A stretch of 64,000 bases of DNA, taken from assembly GCF_001017435.1 (NCBI RefSeq), contig NZ_CP011371.1:2356001-2420000 (forward strand), given 5' to 3'. The notes beneath the pieces are model-generated. The model was not told where the DNA came from and did no database searches. It saw only the letters and a program-made list of their open reading frames with translations. This document shows, in pieces, positions 1 through 7,652 of this stretch. The first letter of the stretch is position 1. Each line of letters opens with the position of its first letter. The translations under genes were made by a program, and so were the position numbers. This DNA is from Caldimonas brevitalea. GTDB taxonomy: Bacteria; Pseudomonadota; Gammaproteobacteria; Burkholderiales; Burkholderiaceae_C.

Positions 1-1
1 A

Positions 2-1156
2 GACGAACTCCGCAACTACTACAAGGAAAACGAGGCGCGTTATTCGACGCCCGAGGAGCGACGCGCCAGCCACATCCTGATCAAGGCCGACAAGGGCGCC
101 CCGGCAGCCCAGCGCGACGCCGCCAAGGCCAAGGCCGAGAAACTGCTGGCCGAGCTCAAGCAGAACCCCGACCGGTTTGCCGAACTGGCGAAGCAGAACT
201 CGGAGGACCCGGGTTCGGCCGCGAATGGCGGCGACCTCGAGTTCTTCGGCCGCGGCGCGATGGTCAAGCCCTTCGAGGAGGCCGCCTTCACGCTGAAGCA
301 GGGTGAGATCAGCCCGGTGGTGGAGACCGACTTCGGCTTCCACATCATCCGCGTCACCGGTGCGCGCGGCGGCGACAAGAAGTCTTTCGAGGCGGTCAAG
401 GCCGAGATCGAAGACGAAGTGCGCACGCAGCAGGCGCAAAAGCGGTACGCCGAGGTGGCCGAGCAGTTCAGCAACATGGTCTACGAGCAGACCGATGCCT
501 TGAAGCCGGTCGCCGACAAGCTGCAATTGCCGCTGCAGACCGCCGACAAGGTCACCCGCACCCCCGGCCCCGGCGCACAAGGTGTGCTGGCCAACCCCAA
601 GTTGCTGGCGGCCTTGTTCACGACCGAGGCGATCAGTTCGAAGCGCAACACCGAGGCCCTGGAGGTCGCACCGAGCCAGTTGGTTGCCGCCCGGGTGGTT
701 GAGCACCAACCGGCACGCACGCTGCCGCTGGAAGAGGTGAAGCCGCGGGTGCGCGAAGCGTTGGTGGCACGCCAGGCGGCGGAAATGGCCCGCAAGGAAG
801 GCGAGGCGAAGCTGGCGGCGTGGCAGAAGGCCCCCGCGGAAGCGAACCTCCCCCCGGCGGTGAAAGTGTCGCGCCTGCAGCCGGGCGGCCAAAGCCGCGA
901 GGTGGTCGAGGCGGCCCTGAAGGCCAAGACCGACAAATTGCCCAGCTGGGTCGGCGTCGATCTCGGCCCTCAGGGTTATGCCGTCGTCCGGATCAATTCC
1001 GTCGCGGGCCGGGCCGAGGTGCCGGCGGCCGACCAATTGCCGCGTCAGTACGCGCAGGCCTGGGGCGCCGCCGAGGCGCAGGCCTATTACGAGGCCTTGA
1101 AGAAGCGCTACAAGACCGAGATCACGTACGACCCGAAGGCGGCGCCCGCGCCCTGA
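2..1156 (+). CDS. ppiD: Peptidyl-prolyl isomerase PpiD-like, 3' part
   Basis: The reading frame is open from the left window edge to TGA at 1154-1156, about 384 residues, so the start lies upstream. The segment RRASHILI opens a parvulin (PpiC/rotamase) domain. [21 protein letters not shown] and the following [11 protein letters not shown] are typical of the rest of that domain, spanning roughly the first 130 visible residues. The remainder is the charged C-terminal SurA/PpiD-like region. The family consists of inner-membrane-anchored periplasmic chaperones that assist outer-membrane protein folding. This is the last host gene before the attachment-site tRNA. PpiD is preferred over SurA because of the single parvulin domain and the long C-terminal region. 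Confidence 0.85.
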   Translation, partial: DELRNYYKENEARYSTPEERRASHILIKADKGAPAAQRDAAKAKAEKLLAELKQNPDRFAELAKQNSEDPGSAANGGDLEFFGRGAMVKPFEEAAFTLKQGEISPVVETDFGFHIIRVTGARGGDKKSFEAVKAEIEDEVRTQQAQKRYAEVAEQFSNMVYEQTDALKPVADKLQLPLQTADKVTRTPGPGAQGVLANPKLLAALFTTEAISSKRNTEALEVAPSQLVAARVVEHQPARTLPLEEVKPRVREALVARQAAEMARKEGEAKLAAWQKAPAEANLPPAVKVSRLQPGGQSREVVEAALKAKTDKLPSWVGVDLGPQGYAVVRINSVAGRAEVPAADQLPRQYAQAWGAAEAQAYYEALKKRYKTEITYDPKAAPAP

Positions 1157-1255
1157 TCGTGACGGCCGCGACGCGATGTTTTTTGTCGCTGGCGCCGAAA
1201 GCGGCGGCAGTTGTGCAAAAGACGCAGAAGTTGTGGCTATAATCTCAGGCTCTGC

Positions 1256-1332
1256 GGTGGCTGTAGCTCAGTTGGTAGAGTCCCAGATTGTGATTCTGGT
1301 CGTCGTGGGTTCGAGTCCCATCAGCCACCCCA
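1256..1332 (+). tRNA. tRNA-His (GTG), likely attachment site
   Basis: The cloverleaf is complete. The acceptor includes the extra G at -1 (1256) paired with C73 (1329), a hallmark of tRNA-His. The D arm is GCTCAGTTGGTAGAGT, the anticodon GTG lies at 1290-1292, the T loop is TTCGAGT, and CCA is encoded at 1330-1332. A TATAAT box at 1238-1243 lies 13 bases upstream; a matching -35 is not obvious. The integrase gene ends 70 bases downstream and faces the tRNA, the usual arrangement when a phage integrates into a tRNA 3' end and restores it. Confidence 0.97.
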
Positions 1333-1340
1333 CAAAACAT

Positions 1341-1368
1341 CAGGCCCTCCAAGTGAGGGCCTGTTTAC
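1341..1368 (+). terminator. Intrinsic terminator after tRNA-His
   Basis: A 9-bp perfect stem (CAGGCCCTC at 1341-1349 with GAGGGCCTG at 1355-1363) has a 5-base loop and is followed by TTTACTTT. It would end the tRNA transcript just before the integrase gene, which is on the other strand. Confidence 0.75.
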
Positions 1369-1382
1369 TTTGCGGGTTCTGA

Positions 1383-1399
1383 ATTCCCAATTTGGGAAT
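1383..1399. repeat. Perfect palindrome beside the integrase gene end
   Basis: ATTCCCAA-T-TTGGGAAT is a 17-bp perfect inverted repeat between the tRNA terminator and the integrase stop codon. It sits where integrase or excisionase binding sites of an attachment region would be expected. A role as the leftward operon terminator is less likely because no T run follows on the minus strand. Confidence 0.5.
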
Positions 1400-1401
1400 A
1401 T

Positions 1402-2523
1402 TCATAGCGCCCGGCGTTTCACTTCCTTGTTCCGGTCGTAGACCCGTGCCGTGGTGGCCGGGTTCGCGTGCAGGTCGGGCAGCTTGCCTTGCTCACGCTT
1501 GTGCACCGTGGTGTAGTAGGCCCGCAGATCATGGAAGGTGAACCGCGTCTCCTCGGTGATGACCTTCTCCTCGATCGCCAGCAGCACGCTTCGTTGCCAC
1601 AGCGTCTTGAAGCCGCGTGCGCTGTAGGCGTTGTTGTCTCGCGTCGGGAAGACGTAGAGGCAATCGACGCCTCGCTCCTCGCGCAGCGCCTCCAGTCGAT
1701 CAAGGAGGGCGTCCAGCTGCGGTGTGATCTCGATAACCTCGATCACCTCGCCGCGCTTCTTGCCACGCTGCTTTGCCCGCTTTACGCGGATCTCGCCCAG
1801 GCTGAGCTTGACCCGCCCGGCCAAAATCTCCCGGCGGATCTCGGCGGGCGGCCGGTCGACCTGAGGCCAGCACAGGTCGAGGAATTCCACCTTTCGGTTG
1901 CCGGCCAGGCTGGCGTACTCCGCTCCCATGCCGATGATCCGCCGCTGGGGCGTCTGCTTCTCCAGCCACTCGAGGAACCGGCGCAAGACGCCAGGATCAG
2001 GCGCCTCCGTTCTGGGCTCGGTGGGAGGGGTTTCGACGCCAATCGTGGGGTTGGTCTTGCACACGCCCAGCGTGATACCGTGACGGCACAGGTTGGAAAG
2101 TAGGGACTTCTCGATGGCAGCGCGACGCGGCGCAGCAGCTCGCTCGATGTTGACGTAGCGGGCGACCATCGGGCTGTCAATCCGCGCGATCTGCATCTTC
2201 CCGAATGTCTTGTCGAGCTCCTTCCAAGCAAGCCGGTAGTCGTCTCGCGTTCCGTCTGCCATCTTCTTCCAGCGCGGCGCCGGCCGGTCCGGGTCGGTGA
2301 AGCGGTCCCACACCCATTTGACCGTTCCCATCGCATCGTTCTGGCCGATCATGTCCAGCACCTGGCGGCAGGCGTTTGCGTAGTCGCGCCCCAGGGGGAT
2401 GGGCTTCCCGCCGAGTGGGTGATAGCGGTAGGAGAATCCTCCGTTCTTGAGCGGGCGGGCCTCCATGCGCGGGAGCAACTTCATCGAACTCAGCCGATCG
2501 CGTGGGCGACCCGGCCGTCCCAT
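1402..2523 (-). CDS. int: Tyrosine-recombinase integrase
   Basis: This 373-residue protein catalyses site-specific integration and excision at the tRNA-His site. The C-terminal catalytic part contains HDLR at 331-334, His352 and the nucleophile Tyr362 in VYDR. An upstream Arg in NRKVEFLDLCW fits box I. The middle part has a core-binding-like helical region. The start was chosen at ATG 2523, which shares one base with the TGA of the DUF4224 gene (TGATG), the standard coupled arrangement. The same frame stays open upstream to 2796, but that overlaps the neighbour. The length suits phage integrases of the short arm-binding type. Confidence 0.93.
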   Translation of the reverse strand: MGRPGRPRDRLSSMKLLPRMEARPLKNGGFSYRYHPLGGKPIPLGRDYANACRQVLDMIGQNDAMGTVKWVWDRFTDPDRPAPRWKKMADGTRDDYRLAWKELDKTFGKMQIARIDSPMVARYVNIERAAAPRRAAIEKSLLSNLCRHGITLGVCKTNPTIGVETPPTEPRTEAPDPGVLRRFLEWLEKQTPQRRIIGMGAEYASLAGNRKVEFLDLCWPQVDRPPAEIRREILAGRVKLSLGEIRVKRAKQRGKKRGEVIEVIEITPQLDALLDRLEALREERGVDCLYVFPTRDNNAYSARGFKTLWQRSVLLAIEEKVITEETRFTFHDLRAYYTTVHKREQGKLPDLHANPATTARVYDRNKEVKRRAL

Positions 2524-2792
2524 CAGTGCACCCCCCAGACCGGCCCGGCCCCGACTTCTGCCATGGGGAAGTCGCGCATACCGCCGCGCACTTCGTTGTA
2601 GTGCGCCCGGTTGACCAACGGGCGGCCGTTCGGCTTGCGTTCGACGTGCAGCCCGAGACTGCGGAGGTATCGAACCTTGGCGGCGTTCTGCGTGAGGCCG
2701 GCGCAGATGCGGTCGATTTCCTCGTCGGTGAGGTCCAGGTCCGGGTGTGGCAGGGTACTTCTCATGCCGTCTTCGTGGAATGTCGCGCTCAT
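2523..2792 (-). CDS. DUF4224 protein, integrase-adjacent
   Basis: An 89-residue protein carrying the DUF4224 signature LTDEEIDRICAGLTQNAAKV, followed by a basic segment (HVERKPNGRPLVNR). Family members almost always lie directly upstream of a phage integrase and have been suggested to act with it, possibly as directionality or regulatory factors. The function is not established. The start is uncertain: ATG 2792 and ATG 2765 are both possible and neither has a strong ribosome-binding site. Its stop overlaps the integrase start. Confidence 0.75.
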   Translation of the reverse strand: MSATFHEDGMRSTLPHPDLDLTDEEIDRICAGLTQNAAKVRYLRSLGLHVERKPNGRPLVNRAHYNEVRGGMRDFPMAEVGAGPVWGVH

Positions 2793-2803
2793 ACAACAGA
2801 GTT

Positions 2804-3283
2804 TCAAAACGGAACGGGGGAGCAGGAATAGGGGAGCATCAGGGGGTGTGCCGGGATGCCGCCGGCGGCGACGCGCAGGGCCATGGGTTCGCAGCCCCAG
2901 GCCGCCAGCATGCGCAGCACGTCGACGGGGCGCTGCAGGCCTTTCGCGTTGGCACCCCACGCGCAGATCACCATCGGCGCCCATCGACACGCCGATTCGA
3001 TGTGGCCGTTGTTGTCGGGCCCGACTGGATAGCCGGCGGCGCGGAGGTCGCACGGGTCGGTGGCACGGAACGCGAACAGGTTGACCACCTCGATCGCGTT
3101 GTAGCCCAGGCGCGTCGCGAAGCCGATGCACTTGCGGATGGTCGGATCGTCCTCGGTGCCATCGGCCGTCGACGGGTTGAGCATGACGAAGGCCAGCGGC
3201 TGGCCATCGCCCCATCGGCGGCCGAGCCGGTACCGGTAGCGCGAGCAGTCGGAAAGCATGGCGGTGCGTTGAATGTTGGCCAT
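2804..3283 (-). CDS. DUF1643 family protein
   Basis: A 159-residue protein with the family pattern FVMLNPSTADGTEDDPTIRK, followed by CIGFATRLGY and EVVNLFAFRATDP. DUF1643 proteins are small alpha/beta proteins common in prophages and plasmids, of unknown biochemical role. The gene lies in the leftward early operon, 3 bases after the preceding gene. The conserved core spans roughly residues 25-125. Confidence 0.8.
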   Translation of the reverse strand: MANIQRTAMLSDCSRYRYRLGRRWGDGQPLAFVMLNPSTADGTEDDPTIRKCIGFATRLGYNAIEVVNLFAFRATDPCDLRAAGYPVGPDNNGHIESACRWAPMVICAWGANAKGLQRPVDVLRMLAAWGCEPMALRVAAGGIPAHPLMLPYSCSPVPF

Positions 3284-3286
3284 CTC

Positions 3287-3931
3287 TCACTCCGCACGAT
3301 TGAACTGGACCACCCACACCCAAGGATTCGCATCCCAGCTGCAGGCGCCGTTGATCTGCTCCCACAGCCAGCGGTACTCGACGCGCGGGTCGTTCATGGT
3401 CGAGTGCTCGATGCCCTCGGCGAGGGCGTCCTCGGCGCTGATGTCCTGCAGCCGCTCGACGCGCACGCCTCTCACCTCCAGGGTGATGCGGCTGGCCGCC
3501 CGCGGCATGTGAATGCTCGGCCGCCACTTCAGGCCGTAGTCCTTCCGGCACTCGTCACCGTAGCTGCCGGGAGGTGTGTCCGCGGCGTAGGCGTAGCGGC
3601 TGAGGTCACCGGTCTGACGCTCGATGCGCACGCAGCCAAGGTCCATCCAGGTCTCCCGCACCCACAGTCGCTGCCCCGTCACGCCGTAGGGGCACTCAGC
3701 CTCCCAGCCCTCTATGTCCGAAGTCGTGTAGAGGTGCATGCCACGCCGGTACACATCCAGCAGCATCGCGCTCGGAGGCAGGTAGTCGGTATGGCAGGCA
3801 ATGTCGTGACCGTTGAAATGGAACCCGTTCGAATAAGGCTGCAGCTTCATGGCCCGCCGCGTCTGCGTCTTCGTGCCGGCGAGCAAAGCTCTGACCATGG
3901 GCCCTGAGAAAATAATGGGTCGCTCCTTCAT
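3287..3931 (-). CDS. Phage protein with ASCH-like N-terminus
   Basis: A 214-residue protein that opens with KERPIIFSGPMVRALLAGTKTQTRR, cut here to its recognisable features: a conserved FSGPMVRALLAGTKTQTRR-type start found in many prophage proteins related to the ASCH/PUA-like fold. WVRETW follows in the middle, also typical. ASCH domains are thought to bind RNA or modified nucleotides; the phage versions have no proven role. The start at ATG 3931 overlaps the stop of the upstream gene by four bases. An in-frame extension to 4054 is rejected because it would overlap that gene. Confidence 0.65.
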   Translation of the reverse strand: MKERPIIFSGPMVRALLAGTKTQTRRAMKLQPYSNGFHFNGHDIACHTDYLPPSAMLLDVYRRGMHLYTTSDIEGWEAECPYGVTGQRLWVRETWMDLGCVRIERQTGDLSRYAYAADTPPGSYGDECRKDYGLKWRPSIHMPRAASRITLEVRGVRVERLQDISAEDALAEGIEHSTMNDPRVEYRWLWEQINGACSWDANPWVWVVQFNRAE

Positions 3932-4173
3932 TGCTCGCACTCCGTCTCCACGATCCCGAACCGTTCCCGGATGGCGTCGGCGATCTGCTGGGGGTCGGCG
4001 TAGTTGCCGCCGGGCAGGAGGGCGATGCATTCGCGGGCGGTGGCCTCGGCGCATTGCCGGCCGTATTCGCGCGCGTAGGCTTCCGCGTACCGTCTTGCGT
4101 GGCTTCTATCCCACGGCTGGATGGCCAGGATCTCACGGCTCGACCAGTGATCCGGCAGCTTGATCTCTTCCAT
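3928..4173 (-). CDS. Small phage protein, unknown
   Basis: An 81-residue hydrophilic protein, mostly helical by composition. It has no domain I recognise. It starts at ATG 4173 within a TGATG overlap with the upstream gene (a GTG three bases earlier is also possible) and ends four bases into the next gene. It is therefore firmly embedded in the coupled leftward operon. Confidence 0.6.
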   Translation of the reverse strand: MEEIKLPDHWSSREILAIQPWDRSHARRYAEAYAREYGRQCAEATARECIALLPGGNYADPQQIADAIRERFGIVETECEQ

Positions 4174-4523
4174 CACTTCTCTCCTCGTGCGCGGATGGTG
4201 GCGACCGCGGATGCATCGGCGTAGTTGCTCGGATCGCTCTCGTCTGTCGTGGCGGCCGGTATGTGTTCGAGTAGTTCCTCGATGCGCCTGACACCCAGGA
4301 AGCCGGTCCCGTATTCCGCTGCGTCGGCGCAGTTCTCCCGCAGGAGGTCAATCGCTTCGCGTGCCGCAAGGCATTCACGATGCCAATACTGGGCGGCCTG
4401 CCGCTCTGCCCCCTGGGCGAGCCGGGCGAACTGCAGAACTTGGGATTCAGTCGGCTGCCAGGGTGACCCGTACCCGATCCCGCAGATTGCAGCCCAATAC
4501 TTGATCTGTTCATCCGTCGCCAT
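4173..4523 (-). CDS. Phage protein, unknown
   Basis: A 116-residue protein with MATDEQIKYWAAICGIGYG at the start and an Ala/Glu-rich helical body. I do not recognise a functional domain. TGATG overlaps join it to both neighbours. GTG 4526 is an alternative start. Confidence 0.6.
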   Translation of the reverse strand: MATDEQIKYWAAICGIGYGSPWQPTESQVLQFARLAQGAERQAAQYWHRECLAAREAIDLLRENCADAAEYGTGFLGVRRIEELLEHIPAATTDESDPSNYADASAVATIRARGEK

Positions 4524-4726
4524 CACTGCTCCTCGTACTCCACTGCCTCAACCCTCGGCCTGAAGCTAAGCCCCAAGTACCGAGACCCACCCGGAACCCG
4601 CATGTCGTTCTCCGGCAGCTGCGGCTCGACTGGCTTGCGCAGCTGATCCCAGGGGATGCCGTCGGTCTCCACTTCGCCGGCAAGCCAGGGCCGGGCGTTC
4701 TCTCGTGCTCGTGCTCGCCTAGACAT
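4523..4726 (-). CDS. Small basic phage protein
   Basis: A 67-residue protein beginning MSRRARARENARPW. Arginine-rich at the N-terminus and Pro/Glu-rich later. The frame is open further upstream to 4906, but that stretch lies over the neighbouring gene and is unlikely to be translated. No known domain is visible. Confidence 0.5.
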   Translation of the reverse strand: MSRRARARENARPWLAGEVETDGIPWDQLRKPVEPQLPENDMRVPGGSRYLGLSFRPRVEAVEYEEQ

Positions 4727-4973
4727 TGCCGCCCCCTCCGCTTTTGGTGCCGCGCTCCCGGATATACGCCCGGACAATGCTTTCAAGCGACCATGCCACG
4801 GTGTAGTGCTCCTGCGCGTCCAGGCGGTCGAAGACGCATTGCCATTGGCCGTTCTTCGTCTTGACTTGCAAGACCTGGAATTCACCGCGCGGCGGGCGGT
4901 GCTCAATGCCCGCCTGATCTAGCCAGGCCTTGAAAGCGTCAAGCTTGGACTTGTGCAGCAGGTTCCTGCTCAT
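4719..4973 (-). CDS. Small phage protein, unknown
   Basis: An 84-residue protein. FQVLQVKTKNGQWQCVFDRL suggests a small beta sheet, with a helix after it. It starts at ATG 4973, overlapping the end of the DUF551-type gene by four bases, and its last bases overlap the next gene. No family is recognised. Confidence 0.55.
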   Translation of the reverse strand: MSRNLLHKSKLDAFKAWLDQAGIEHRPPRGEFQVLQVKTKNGQWQCVFDRLDAQEHYTVAWSLESIVRAYIRERGTKSGGGGNV

Positions 4974-5707
4974 GCCAGCCCCTTTGCGGCTTTCCAGCCC
5001 AGCCACGCGACCAAACGGGCATTGATGTTCGTGCAGTCGGCGGCTTCCGCCCACGCCTTGAACTTCGCCCGCTCGTCTTCCTCGCTCGGCTCTGCCTGCG
5101 GTGCGGCAGGAGCGGCGGCGAGCATGGCGCGGTAGACGGCCGCCGTCTTGTCGGTGCACGGCTCGTCATCGTCGGCCGATTGGCGCACCCACTCTGCCGT
5201 GCCGGCGATCCGTTGAGACGGGAAGGGCTCCGCCGGCACCAGCTTCCACCCCTCGGGCGCCTTCGCTGCTGGCGGGTGGGGGTAGAGGGGCGTCACGCAT
5301 TCTGAAGAATCCGGCCGCTCCTCTGTCAGGTAGTGGCCAAGCTCGGGCTCGCCAGCAAACTCGACAAGCCACGCCACCGGCTCCCCCTGCTGTGCGACGT
5401 CCACGGGCCGCCAATGCGTCATCATCCCAAGGGGTTCGCGTTCGTTGAACGTTTCTTCCCACTCACCATTTGGCGCACGCCCGCGGATGCGCTGGCCATG
5501 GCTCGGCAGGCGGTCGCTAATGCTCACCCACATCTCCCCCTGCTGCGCGCCAGTCCCGCCCGAGCCTGTCGGTGCGCTGGCTGCGAGGGTGCGGAGCAGG
5601 GCTGCCGCCGCGCGCGGCTGCGACCTGTCCTCTACGTACACTCGCCGTCCCAAGGCTTCCAACTCATCAGCCAGCCGCTGCGCCTCCTTCACTTGTTCCG
5701 GTGTCAT
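4970..5707 (-). CDS. DUF551-containing mosaic phage protein
   Basis: A 245-residue protein built from modules. The N-terminus is MTPEQVKEAQRLADELEAL. Residues from about 60 to 105 carry the DUF551 pattern WVSISDRLPSHGQ followed by THWRP. Later comes a linker with QQGEPVAWLVEF and PLYPHPPAA, a composition typical of phage mosaic proteins. The function is unknown. The same N-terminal module occurs in the gene at 30526-31374 of this prophage, so the two are partial paralogues. Start ATG 5707 overlaps the upstream gene by four bases. Confidence 0.7.
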   Translation of the reverse strand: MTPEQVKEAQRLADELEALGRRVYVEDRSQPRAAAALLRTLAASAPTGSGGTGAQQGEMWVSISDRLPSHGQRIRGRAPNGEWEETFNEREPLGMMTHWRPVDVAQQGEPVAWLVEFAGEPELGHYLTEERPDSSECVTPLYPHPPAAKAPEGWKLVPAEPFPSQRIAGTAEWVRQSADDDEPCTDKTAAVYRAMLAAAPAAPQAEPSEEDERAKFKAWAEAADCTNINARLVAWLGWKAAKGLA

Positions 5708-6048
5708 GCCCGCTCCTTGGCGTACTGCAGTGCCGCGTTGACTGCATCCTCCAGCGTTCCGTCGACGGCAAACTCCTCCGCGACTCCAAACCCGTCCGGG
5801 TTGTAGAGAGAGACGCCGCAGTAGCCCTGCTCGATTCCGATGTCGATCCACCAGCCCTCGGGGATCTCGCGTGCTACCTTGTTCGCCAGCTCGTTAAGGC
5901 TGAACTGGGTGGCGCTTGCCGTGTGTCGTTCCAGAGCTTCGAGCGCCTCCTTGACCCCGTCGAAGCCGAGGTTCAGTGCACGCTCCTGGATCTGTCGTAG
6001 CAACTCGACCGCATGGGCCAGTTGTGCTGCGGAGGGGGTCCCGTGCAT
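5704..6048 (-). CDS. Phage protein, unknown
   Basis: A 114-residue acidic protein, MHGTPSAAQLAHAVELLRQI at its start, containing a helical first half and EGWWIDIGIEQGYCGVSLYN in the second. ATG 6048 was chosen because GAGG lies 8-11 bases upstream. ATG 6066, which overlaps the acyl carrier protein stop as TGATG, would add six residues. No domain is recognised. Confidence 0.6.
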   Translation of the reverse strand: MHGTPSAAQLAHAVELLRQIQERALNLGFDGVKEALEALERHTASATQFSLNELANKVAREIPEGWWIDIGIEQGYCGVSLYNPDGFGVAEEFAVDGTLEDAVNAALQYAKERA

Positions 6049-6065
6049 AGATCCGCCCTCGGTCA

Positions 6066-6332
6066 TCACTGCTCGAGAACGTGCTTCCGCACGACTTCGA
6101 TCACCTGAGCAACGGTCTCGACGCCCTCCAGTTCCTCGTCGGGAATCTCGATAAGGAACTCGTGCTCGACGGCCATGCATAGTTCGACCAAGTCGAGGCT
6201 GTCGCAGCCGAAGTCCTCGCGGAGCTTTGACGTCGGCTGCAGGCTGCCGATCGGAACGCCAAGCTGCTGCTCCATTGCTTCAGTGGTGCGCTTCGCGATG
6301 TCGTCGGTCGTGGTGTTGTTGGCTGCGGTCAT
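6066..6332 (-). CDS. acpP-like: Acyl carrier protein
   Basis: An 88-residue acidic protein with the complete carrier motif FGCDSLDLVELCMAVEHEF. Ser45 of DSL is the expected 4'-phosphopantetheine attachment site. The helices before and after match AcpP in order and length, and the closing VAQVIEVVRKHV fits helix IV. In bacteria this protein carries acyl chains for fatty acid, lipid A and other syntheses. No acyltransferase or ketosynthase lies nearby; it sits between small phage genes in the leftward operon. Start ATG 6332 has GGAGAAG upstream. A TTG four codons earlier is less likely. Confidence 0.88.
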   Translation of the reverse strand: MTAANNTTTDDIAKRTTEAMEQQLGVPIGSLQPTSKLREDFGCDSLDLVELCMAVEHEFLIEIPDEELEGVETVAQVIEVVRKHVLEQ

Positions 6333-6373
6333 GTTCTTCTCCAATGCGCCCCGTTCGATGAGGGGCAGGGTGG

Positions 6374-6973
6374 TCAGCTTTGCGCTTCGAGGAAGGTGTC
6401 GGTCGCGTCCTTGGTGCCGAACCAGTCGCCGTCGCTGCTGGCGTCGATGGCTGCGCCAGGCTCACCAACTTCATTCGGAGGGAGCAGCGTGATCTCGACC
6501 TCACGGCCGATCAGAGAAGCGACCTTGCCGAGCACCGACGGCTGAAGCCCAGATGCCTGCACCCGGAACTTCAGGGTTACGCTGCCGCCTTCCTTGCAGT
6601 CGACAACGAAGTTGTTGACCTCGCACTGGCCCAGCTCGATGCAGCTGGTGTCGCTGATGCCCTGGTCAACCGTCAGCGTGTAGCCGGCGTACTCCTTCTT
6701 CAGCTTGAGCGGCTCGAGAATCGAGGTACGCAGCAGCGGCAGGTCGGTGACCGGCTCCACGCCATCGACGTAGGCTTGGCGATCCGCTTCCTCGTCGCGC
6801 TTGTAGAGCATCGACTTCAGCGCGCCATCAAACTCAGAGAGGATGTTGTTCGAGGTCGTCAGTTCGAACTTGATGTCGGCCGCCGGAACCTGATCGGGGC
6901 CGTGATGCTCGGCGCGGACGTTGACACCGGTGACCGTGACGGCGGTGAAATCTTCGAGGGAGAACTGGCTCAT
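6374..6973 (-). CDS. Phage protein, unknown (early operon)
   Basis: A 199-residue soluble protein, beta-rich by sequence. It begins MSQFSLEDFTAVTVTGVNVR and contains CEVNNFVVDCKEGGSVTLKF and an acidic C-terminal tail. Proteins of this look are found next to phage recombination genes in Burkholderiales prophages, but I know no function for them. Spacing to the next genes is 20-40 bases. Confidence 0.6.
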   Translation of the reverse strand: MSQFSLEDFTAVTVTGVNVRAEHHGPDQVPAADIKFELTTSNNILSEFDGALKSMLYKRDEEADRQAYVDGVEPVTDLPLLRTSILEPLKLKKEYAGYTLTVDQGISDTSCIELGQCEVNNFVVDCKEGGSVTLKFRVQASGLQPSVLGKVASLIGREVEITLLPPNEVGEPGAAIDASSDGDWFGTKDATDTFLEAQS

Positions 6974-6995
6974 GATTGCCTTTCTTGGGGGGGGA

Positions 6996-7211
6996 TCAGT
7001 CCGCGTCCGGCAGGTCCATCTGCTCGGCCTTGATCGTTTCGACCGGTATGCCCTTCAGCGTCAGTTCGATGCACTCGTCCTGACTGGCGACGGTCACGGT
7101 GAAGCTGTCCTGCGCGACGTGGCGCAGTGCATGGGAGGGATGGGTCGCGCGCACCAGGCGGGCCATGCCGGCGTCGTTGCTCACGAGGTAGATTCGGTTG
7201 TTGCTTGCCAT
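6996..7211 (-). CDS. Small phage protein, unknown
   Basis: A 71-residue protein of a small recurrent prophage family (NRIYLVS, then RLVRATHPSHALRHVAQDSF). It is predicted soluble with an alpha/beta pattern. It sits directly downstream of ninB in transcription order. The function is unknown. Confidence 0.65.
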   Translation of the reverse strand: MASNNRIYLVSNDAGMARLVRATHPSHALRHVAQDSFTVTVASQDECIELTLKGIPVETIKAEQMDLPDAD

Positions 7212-7218
7212 GTGGCGT

Positions 7219-7650
7219 TCACGATTTGTTGTCGAAGTCGACGCCGAGATCGCTCGCGGCGTAGGCTTGGATCTTGTGCAGGTACTCGGTCATCTCTTCG
7301 ACGTCGAGGTCCGTGGTGCTCATCTGAAGTCGGCGCTGGCCGTTGGGCAGGATTTGCCACTTCTTCTTGCCCTTTGAGTTCTCCTCCGGGAGGTACTCCT
7401 CCTTCAGCATCTCGTTCCAGGCTTCGGGGCTGAACCGCTTGCCCAGCACGTTCACCTGCTTCGAGATCGGCGTGAGTACCGCGACCCACATGAAGCGGTT
7501 CTGTGCGTCCGTTCGGTCTTCGACATGCGGAGCTATCACCACGCGCAGAGGCTTCCCCGCCTTGATCTGCGGCCCGGCGTTCTGATCGATGAAGCCGTGC
7601 ACACGGGCTGCAATCGTCTCGTCGCGAACGATGAAGGTGCGCGGCATCAT
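7219..7650 (-). CDS. ninB: NinB-type recombination protein
   Basis: A 143-residue protein matching phage NinB (lambda Orf) in layout: a DRTDAQNRFMWVAVLTPISKQV core, then SPEAWNEMLKEEYL and a C-terminal TTDLDVEEMTEYLHKI segment. Lambda Orf/NinB supports RecF-pathway-like recombination mediator activity and binds single-stranded DNA and SSB. Its place next to exo and bet genes supports a recombination role. Start ATG 7650 has GGAGG seven bases upstream. Confidence 0.85.
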   Translation of the reverse strand: MMPRTFIVRDETIAARVHGFIDQNAGPQIKAGKPLRVVIAPHVEDRTDAQNRFMWVAVLTPISKQVNVLGKRFSPEAWNEMLKEEYLPEENSKGKKKWQILPNGQRRLQMSTTDLDVEEMTEYLHKIQAYAASDLGVDFDNKS

Positions 7651-7652
7651 GT

